Below, in pieces: positions 7,024 to 12,137 of a DNA stretch of 12,137 bases. Origin of the DNA: Chrysochromulina parva (lineage: Eukaryota > Haptophyta > Prymnesiales > Chrysochromulinaceae); the NCBI GenBank assembly GCA_002887195.1, contig PJAB01001804.1, positions 1 to 12,137 on the forward strand, in the 5' to 3' direction. The position numbers were made by a program, and so were the translations under genes. Every line of letters begins with the position of its first letter. Position 1 is the first letter of the stretch. The notes under the pieces were generated by a model. That model saw nothing but the letters and a program-made list of their open reading frames with translations. It searched no databases and was not told the origin of the DNA.

Positions 7024-7688
7024 GCGATCCGTCTCGCGGTGCGAGCTTCGAGATGCCAATCACAGTGGCGATCACGATGTCAATCAATTCCAATCGCCTC
7101 GTACTCGTGCTCAAGATGGGAAATCAATCACAATGGCCCCCGAGCTCAAGATGGGATTTCAATCACAATCCAACACAATGGCCTTCACAATGGTCCGTGG
7201 CAAACACTAAGTGGGAAGGCGATGGCTGGGGCGGCGTGGCGAGTTTGTGGAATGCAAGTGCGCCCTCACGAGGCGAGGGTGACAGATGATCTGGGGGTAA
7301 GAGCGAGGCGATCTCCTCCCTCCCTTGCCCGTACGTTCCGAGAGTGCCGAGTGCGTGGCTGTGAGGAAGTTGGCATATCGAGTTGGCATAACGAACCCAC
7401 ACCGCCGCACCAGAGGCCCAAGCGGAGTGCGAGATGAGAGATCTCTCCGCGTGCGGTGCGCACTGGACTCCGCCCCCGTGCGATTGGGGATTCGTCATTC
7501 GATAAACTGAAGGATATACACTCGATTTTAGTCGATTTCACATGCGAAGAGTCTCACAGACACGGGCAGCGGTTGCATCTCCGCGCGTACACGTCACACT
7601 GTCGGGAGGGGATTCTAAGTATAAAAATTCATCTCTCGGATCGGATAGGCATGTAGAACAAACGTGTAAGCAGTCCGTGAGACGATGT
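7024..7688. other. convergent intergenic region
   Basis: Lies between the 3' ends of the plus-strand GRDP gene and the minus-strand polycystin-like gene. No ORF here looks coding; in particular, the minus strand shows nothing like a polycystin channel domain. It holds two 26-bp near-identical repeats (7109-7169) in a region rich in CAATCACAAT-type words, and an AT-richer patch near 7495-7545. Both 3' UTRs and polyadenylation sites should be here, but I see no AATAAA in either orientation at the expected place. Confidence 0.5.
7109..7169. repeat. 26-bp near-perfect direct repeat, period 35
   Basis: Copies at 7109-7134 and 7144-7169 share GCTCAAGATGGGA and TCAATCACAAT, differing at two bases between these blocks. 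Shorter echoes (ATCACAGTGG near 7058, CACAATGG near 7172 and 7188) suggest a decayed tandem array in the GRDP 3' UTR. Confidence 0.75.
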
Positions 7689-10600
7689 TCATTGGGGTTT
7701 GGCCTTGACATTCTTGGTGGCCGGGGCCTCAGGCAAAATGACCACGTCATCAAACGTGGTGAGCCACTTGAGCAGCAGCCCGCAGCTGGCGAGCACCGCG
7801 ACCATCAGTGGCTCTATGAGTAGCCACTGCACGATGATAGCCAGAATCCAGCCGACGATAATGTCCTCGCGCGCACTCGTGACGTCCATGTTGGCCGACA
7901 TGGACACAGCTCCGATGGCCAGGGATGCGCAAACGAGGCCGACGATGCTCCACATGTAGTTATAGATGAGTTTGCCTTGCTGCTCGGGTAGCACCGTGCT
8001 GACGCGATTGGCGAGCAGGAAGAGCCAGCGCGCGCCCAGGATGCAGGTACAGCACACGATAGCTGCAGCCATCGCTACTGATGAGACATTCCTCAGGCGA
8101 TCGCTGAGCTCTGGCTTCGATCCGTCAGGCAAACTGTCAGTGGCTGGATTCCATGTGGCACCAAGCCATGCGTACCGCAACTGGACGGTCGAGAGGTACA
8201 GCGAGCCAAGGAGCGTGCACCACAGCAACTGCGCGGCCTGCGCCACGCTCGAGAGATTGGGCCTGTCACCATAAAGCGTCGACGTCACTGCGGACACCAG
8301 GGTATGCTCGCGCAGAGCCCCGAAGATAATCTCTTGATGGCTGCGCATCTCCCATACTGGTGGTTCGGACGCCAGGGGGGGCTCGGGCTTCGCCATGGGA
8401 TTGTTGGGCAGCACCTTGCTGACAGTTTGTAGGCGCGTGTCCAACTTTAGTCCGGACTTGGACTCGAGCACGGACTTTAGAGTTCCCTCTGGTGGAGAAG
8501 GAGGCGGCGACACTGGCGGGACGCTTGGTTTCGGACGAGGCATTGCGGGAATGCGCTCCTGGATGCCTTGCACCGGACCCTGAATCCCTGTGGGGGCGCG
8601 CGTGCTTCGGGGCAAGCCGTCCCGAGGCCGCCGAAGCCCAGGCATCGCAGGAAGGCGTTCCTGGATGCCATCTGTTGCGGGCATGCGAATCGTGTTTGGC
8701 AAGACGCCCTCGGCGCTCATGGTCAGGCCGAGGCCGCCAAGCAGATTTGCCGGTGCTACGAGGGCACTGCTCATGTACCCCGCACTGGGCGCGCCCGCAC
8801 TGGGTGGACGCTGGCCGGAGGACGCCATTGCCTGCGCACTGCGCTGGCGAAGATTTGTCTTACTCCTGGTTGCCGCACCGGCGATGCCCGAAAATGGAAT
8901 GCGCTCCTGAATCCCACCCGGCAGCTGTGTTCCTGGAACGGGTAATCGGGCAGGACCGCCAAGCATGTTCGACGAGGATGACGGGAGGGGCATGCGCCCA
9001 CCGCAGAGGGACGTGGAAGGCGGAAGCATTCGTGCGCTGGCCATCCCTGCAGGAAGCTGGGTCATGCCTGCGCCGATACTTGCGCCGAGCCCCCCGATGC
9101 CTGCGCCGAGGCCTCCGATGCCTGCGCCGATACCACGACCAACCATGGAAGGAATACGCTCCTGGATCGTCGGCACCATCTTTTCGGCCATCTTCTCATA
9201 CCTCTTCTCGGGATCAGCAGCCTGCTTCGGGCCTAGGCTCGCCGCTGCCAAGTCTGCCTCGTCGACTGCAGCGACATCTACCTGCGGCTTGGCGACAAAC
9301 TTGACTCCCAGTGCCACGCCGAGAGGCTGAACACTCTTTTTGAGGGTCTTAGCTGCCATGACAAGCGTGGTTGCGTCGGGGCACTCGATCTCTGCATCGA
9401 TGACCACCGTGGTCGCATCAGCGCCAGAAGTGAGGGTTGCTCCGATGGCCGAGTCTTCGACGCCGAGGAGTGTGGCAAGACGCCGGAGCAGGGCTCCATC
9501 ATCGAAGGTGGCGACGTCCCCCATAATTTCAAAGTGCGCCGAAAGCGTTGGGTTCTTATGTTTCACTTCCTCAGGGCCCTTGAGGGCCAGCTGTGCCTTC
9601 TTGCCCTTCTTGCTGGCAGCAGTCGGGTGGATGACGAGCTCAGCTTTCTTCCTCTCGAGCTCAGCTTTTCTCTTGATCCGCTCCTCCTTCCACCTGATCC
9701 GGTCCTCCTTGAGCAGCCCGATCAGCCCGACCCGCGACAGACCGCGCTTGCCAAGGTACCACGCGAGGCGAAGGTGAGCCAAGTCAAGGATGAGCAAGAT
9801 GAGGACCGTGATTGCGACCGGGTTATCGGCCAATTCTTGGGCGAGCTGGATGCTCTCCTCGACACTGAGGTTTTGTTCGGGTACCCCCACCTGTGGGGCA
9901 GTCTCTATCGACGTGACAGTCATTCCAGTCACGCCAGCGGCGCTGAGAGCTTCCTGGAGCGCAAACGGGCTCGAAAAAATCCCCAGTGCGAGCGTCCGGG
10001 TGATGGTGTTGGCGCTGACAACCGGGACGGTGATCAGCACAGTCACTCTCACTGAGGCCGGCTGCACGTTTAGGGCCACGTCATTCAAGGTAATGCCTGA
10101 TCCAGCTGCATTTGCAATAGCCGCGCGGATGCCGGCGCGCCGTGGAAAGTCAAAGTCGTCTACGTCGCCCGAGGCCAAAAAGATGCTTTGGATCAGCGAT
10201 GTCGGCCCGGGTGGTGGCAAGGACCACAACGCCGCGTACTCCGTTGCTGCGACTGGAAACTGGCTGATAGCGCAACGCACGACGCCCGACGTGCCCACCT
10301 CGATTGGTGAGTCCAGCGTTCGAACGCCCTCCTGGCGCCATTGGCTGGTGGTGACATCCCAAAAGTGACAAACAGCTTGTCGCTCGCACGAGCGGCCACC
10401 ATAGCCCGCACGGCAAAGGCACTTGCCCTTGTGGCAAACGCCGTGATTACTGCAAAAGTCGAACTCAGAGCAGTCGCCGTTGCCATACACTGGGTGGCAC
10501 ATGCGTGGTGGCATTGATGGTGGGACCGGCGGCATCGGTGATGGCGAGGACGGCGGCTTCCCTGGCGGCGGGATTCTCGGAGGAGGGGGGCTCGGCGGGG

Positions 10601-12137
10601 CTTTGGGTGACGGAGGCGGCCTTCTTGGTGGCGGCGGGCGGCTTGGCGGAGGCGGCGGACGAGGTGGTGGTGGTGACCAGCCACCAAGAGGTGCTGGTGG
10701 GAGTGGGGGCGATGGCGGTGGAGGACTCGGGGGGACTCGGGGGCACGGCGGCAACGGTGCCGGCGAGATCGGTGGTGGCCTTTGCGGAGTTGGTGCCTGG
10801 GGAGGAGCTGGCGGCGGCGGGGGGGGGGGCAGCGGTGGCGTTATGGCTCTTGGCAACTGTGTGATCGCCACCGCCGACGGAGAAATGCCCAGATTGCCCG
10901 CAATGTTGTTGGTGAGCGACGTCTCGTCTAGGGCACCGTCCATGAGCGACGTGGCTGCTGACAGGCTGCCCGGCAGCGTCACAGTGAGCGTAATCGAAGT
11001 CGATTGAACTGCTACCGTCGAGCTCAGAGAGCCTGGAGCAAGTCCAGCGGCCTCAGCAAGCGCATTTGTGTTCACCGCGACGCCCTGCAACGAGTCGGAC
11101 GCAACCAATGAGGTGCGGACTCCAAAGTCTGCGTCGCTGCTCAATATCCGGCGCTCCACAGGTGCAGTCTGCTCCGATCGGCGCCGCCCACTGGGCGGCG
11201 CATCGCAATTCAGACCCTCGAGGGTAATAGTGCACGTAGCTCTGCCCGCACACAACTGAGCAATCAGTGCCGCTCTGAGGGCGCAGGTTGGCGGTGCACC
11301 GGCGATTGCGATCGACGAGGTCTGCACGACTCCCACGGACGTTGTTGCTCCCGGGGTTCCGCTGGATACACCGCCCACGCCTGAGACAAGCTGGCTGAGA
11401 CTCAAAGTCGCGGTGGTCGTGGGGTCGAGGGCAAGCTCGGTGACAATCTCCACAGCCAGTGGCGGCGACGGTGGAGGTGGTGACGGGGGCGGAGGAAGAG
11501 GCGGAGGTGGTGACGGCGGAGGTGGCGACGGTGGTGGCGAAGGAGGTGGCGGCGACGGCGGAGGTGGCGACGGAGGAGGTGACGGCGGAGGCGGCGAGGG
11601 TGGGGGCGGCGAGGGTGGAGGTGGCGATGGCGGTGGAGATGGAGGAGGTGGCGACGGTGGTGGTGATGGTGGTGGAGGCGATGGAGGTGGGCTGGGTGGC
11701 GGTGGTGATGGCGGGGGAGGCGATGGAGGCGGGCTCGGCGGAGGTGATGGAGGAGGGCTAGGAGGAGGAGGAGACGGTGGAGGTGGGGATGGCGGCGGAG
11801 GCGAAGGAGGTGGGCTAGGCGGAGGCGGGGATGGTGGAGGCGACGGCGGAGGTGAGGGTGGGGGCGACGGCGGAGGCGACGGTGGAGGAGATGGTGGTGG
11901 CGATGGAGGAGGGGAAGGAGGTGGGCTGGGCGGAGGTGGGCTTGGCGGAGGTTTAGGCAGAGGCGGCGGGGATGGAGGCGGGGGCGAAGGGGGAGGCGAA
12001 GGGGGAGGTGGGGATGGTGGTGGTTTGGGTGGCGGCGACGGCGGCGGAGGGCTGGGTGGAGGTGGACTGGGTGGCGGCGGTGACGGCGGAGGAGGAGACG
12101 GTGGAGGCGGGGATGGCGGCGGCGGTGACGGCGGCGG
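7689..12137 (-). CDS. polycystin-1-like membrane protein (SPPPP stalk, EGF, GPS-like, SEA-like), 5' partial
   Basis: The frame is open from the right edge to TGA at 7691-7689: at least 1482 residues, N-terminus missing. Numbering from the edge: 1-228 SPPPP tract; about 229-430 two globular segments, the second SEA-like (TSITLTVTLPGSLSAA); 433-545 a second Pro-rich linker; 547-584 an EGF module with six Cys in order (C556, C562, C568, C573, C575, C584); 590-638 a GPS-like motif (CHFWDVTTSQW, later a lone Cys); 653-753 another SEA-like domain; about 773-794 TM1; 810-835 a charged, probably helical stretch; 866-950 a cytosolic SEA-like copy; about 990-1200 a linker with IQERIP motifs; then helices near 1295-1320, 1352-1376, 1391-1415 and 1423-1458. 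IFGALREHTLVSAV before TM2 and WLLIEPLMVAVLA in the last helix match the membrane region after the GPS in polycystin-1-family proteins. No PLAT domain, no TOP/polycystin domain and no six-helix channel follow. Likely a surface receptor or subunit; ligand and partner are unknown. It converges with the GRDP gene. Confidence 0.7.
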   Translation of the reverse strand, partial: PPPSPPPPSPPPPSPPPPSPPPPSPPPPSPPPPSPPPKPPPSPPPPSPPPSPPPPSPPPLPKPPPSPPPPSPPPSPPPSPPPSPPPSPPPSPPPSPPPSPPPSPPPPSPPPSPPPPSPPPPSPPPPSPPPSPPPSPPPSPPPPSPPPPSPPPSPPPPSPPPSPPPPSPPPSPPPPSPPPPSPPPPSPPPSPPPPSPPPPSPPPSPPPPSPPPPLPPPPSPPPPSPPLAVEIVTELALDPTTTATLSLSQLVSGVGGVSSGTPGATTSVGVVQTSSIAIAGAPPTCALRAALIAQLCAGRATCTITLEGLNCDAPPSGRRRSEQTAPVERRILSSDADFGVRTSLVASDSLQGVAVNTNALAEAAGLAPGSLSSTVAVQSTSITLTVTLPGSLSAATSLMDGALDETSLTNNIAGNLGISPSAVAITQLPRAITPPLPPPPPPPAPPQAPTPQRPPPISPAPLPPCPRVPPSPPPPSPPLPPAPLGGWSPPPPRPPPPPSRPPPPRRPPPSPKAPPSPPPPRIPPPGKPPSSPSPMPPVPPSMPPRMCHPVYGNGDCSEFDFCSNHGVCHKGKCLCRAGYGGRSCERQAVCHFWDVTTSQWRQEGVRTLDSPIEVGTSGVVRCAISQFPVAATEYAALWSLPPPGPTSLIQSIFLASGDVDDFDFPRRAGIRAAIANAAGSGITLNDVALNVQPASVRVTVLITVPVVSANTITRTLALGIFSSPFALQEALSAAGVTGMTVTSIETAPQVGVPEQNLSVEESIQLAQELADNPVAITVLILLILDLAHLRLAWYLGKRGLSRVGLIGLLKEDRIRWKEERIKRKAELERKKAELVIHPTAASKKGKKAQLALKGPEEVKHKNPTLSAHFEIMGDVATFDDGALLRRLATLLGVEDSAIGATLTSGADATTVVIDAEIECPDATTLVMAAKTLKKSVQPLGVALGVKFVAKPQVDVAAVDEADLAAASLGPKQAADPEKRYEKMAEKMVPTIQERIPSMVGRGIGAGIGGLGAGIGGLGASIGAGMTQLPAGMASARMLPPSTSLCGGRMPLPSSSSNMLGGPARLPVPGTQLPGGIQERIPFSGIAGAATRSKTNLRQRSAQAMASSGQRPPSAGAPSAGYMSSALVAPANLLGGLGLTMSAEGVLPNTIRMPATDGIQERLPAMPGLRRPRDGLPRSTRAPTGIQGPVQGIQERIPAMPRPKPSVPPVSPPPSPPEGTLKSVLESKSGLKLDTRLQTVSKVLPNNPMAKPEPPLASEPPVWEMRSHQEIIFGALREHTLVSAVTSTLYGDRPNLSSVAQAAQLLWCTLLGSLYLSTVQLRYAWLGATWNPATDSLPDGSKPELSDRLRNVSSVAMAAAIVCCTCILGARWLFLLANRVSTVLPEQQGKLIYNYMWSIVGLVCASLAIGAVSMSANMDVTSAREDIIVGWILAIIVQWLLIEPLMVAVLASCGLLLKWLTTFDDVVILPEAPATKNVKAKPQ
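8547..9166 (-). repeat. four IQER(I/L)P motif repeats in the cytosolic linker
   Basis: IQERIP or IQERLP occurs four times, at about 9166-9150, 8912-8896, 8666-8651 and 8564-8547 on the minus strand, usually as GIQER(I/L)PAMP. The spacing is irregular and the linker between is Pro/Gly/Ala/Met-rich, so these look like repeated short binding motifs in a disordered segment rather than one tandem domain. Confidence 0.8.
9064..9133 (-). repeat. Gly/Ile/Leu tandem repeat in the polycystin-like gene
   Basis: Units of about 21 bp containing TGCCTGCGCCGAG on the plus strand encode GAGIGGLGAGIGGLGASIG on the minus strand, between the first IQERIP motif and the Met/Pro-rich linker. A slippage-type duplication that keeps the frame. 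Confidence 0.75.
10386..10502 (-). other. EGF-like module within the polycystin-like gene
   Basis: The spacing C-x5-C-x5-C-x4-C-x1-C-x8-C, with CSNHGVCHKGKCLCRAGYGG, is the classic tenascin-type EGF pattern. An extra Cys nine residues before (CHPVYGNGDC) might pair elsewhere. It sits between the second Pro-rich linker and the GPS-like motif, so it is extracellular. Confidence 0.85.
10503..10841 (-). repeat. second Pro-rich linker (about 113 codons)
   Basis: Encodes mixed runs such as PPPPPPPAPPQAPTP and PSPPPPSPPLPPAP with scattered Arg, Lys, Gly and one Cys. It is less regular than the N-terminal SPPPP tract. In algal wall proteins such runs are hydroxylated and glycosylated into stiff rods; that is inferred here. 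Confidence 0.8.
11454..12137 (-). repeat. SPPPP stalk repeat, 228 codons, runs off the window
   Basis: In frame with the polycystin-like ORF, every codon to the window edge is Pro or Ser, apart from a few others (Leu and Ala next to the globular part, two Lys, one more Leu). The units are mostly SPPPP, SPPP and SPP. All four Pro codons are used and no stop occurs. On the plus strand it is a 680-bp tract dominated by GGN triplets with almost no C or T runs. Confidence 0.9.

Noticed and set aside
7163..7498. Minus-strand ORF of 111 codons, checked as a possible extra exon of the polycystin-like gene
   Set aside because: No hydrophobic helices or channel motifs; His/Ser/Pro-rich composition without a pattern.
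8492..9304. Plus-strand ORF of about 270 codons
   Set aside because: Shadow of the cytosolic linker of the polycystin-like gene; Cys/Arg-rich without domain pattern.
10480..11007. Plus-strand Gly-rich ORF of about 175 codons
   Set aside because: Antisense of the second Pro-rich linker and the SEA-like region; the minus strand carries recognisable EGF, GPS-like and membrane domains in one continuous frame.
11459..11761. Plus-strand ORF rich in Val, Ala and Glu (about 100 codons)
   Set aside because: It is the antisense reading of the SPPPP tract; any GGN-repeat DNA gives long open frames in several phases.

Overview
The window reads as nuclear DNA of a GC-rich eukaryotic alga. Reasons: short GT-AG introns restore conserved protein sequence in two genes; there are very long Ser-Pro-Pro-Pro-Pro tracts; and one gene is an EGF/GPS/SEA-like polycystin-type membrane protein, an architecture common in haptophytes and related marine algae. 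My best guess is a haptophyte, but the lineage is inferred from protein style and not proven. There is no sign of bacterial operons, rRNA, tRNA, CRISPR, phage or an intact transposon.

Layout, left to right. (1) 161-595, minus: a short ORF with a Trp/Tyr-rich module, probably the last exon of a gene with its 5' end unresolved. (2) 1019-2387, minus: a complete ZIP-family metal transporter in three exons. (3) 2675-3803, plus: a two-exon multi-pass membrane protein of unknown function with a possible internal duplication; it is divergent from the ZIP gene across 287 bp. (4) 4339-7023, plus: a single-exon protein with an N-terminal PDZ domain, two GRDP/DUF1399-type cores and a Gly/Cys-rich tail. 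(5) 7689-12137, minus, running off the right edge: at least 1482 residues of a polycystin-1-like membrane protein with an SPPPP stalk, EGF module, degenerate GPS, one N-terminal and four C-terminal membrane segments, and no cation-channel half. Genes 4 and 5 converge on 7024-7688.

There is no obvious shared pathway. Genes 2, 3 and 5 are membrane proteins and gene 4 may be a scaffold, but this looks like an ordinary nuclear neighbourhood of independent genes rather than one system. The most unusual item is gene 5: a polycystin-1-type receptor that seems to stop where the channel module should begin, with a SEA-like domain apparently placed in the cytoplasm and a four-times repeated IQER(I/L)P motif. 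Other points are a frame-preserving ZIP intron whose 5' splice site abuts a 30-bp alternating purine-pyrimidine tract, the PDZ-GRDP fusion, and several small repeats and inverted repeats between genes.
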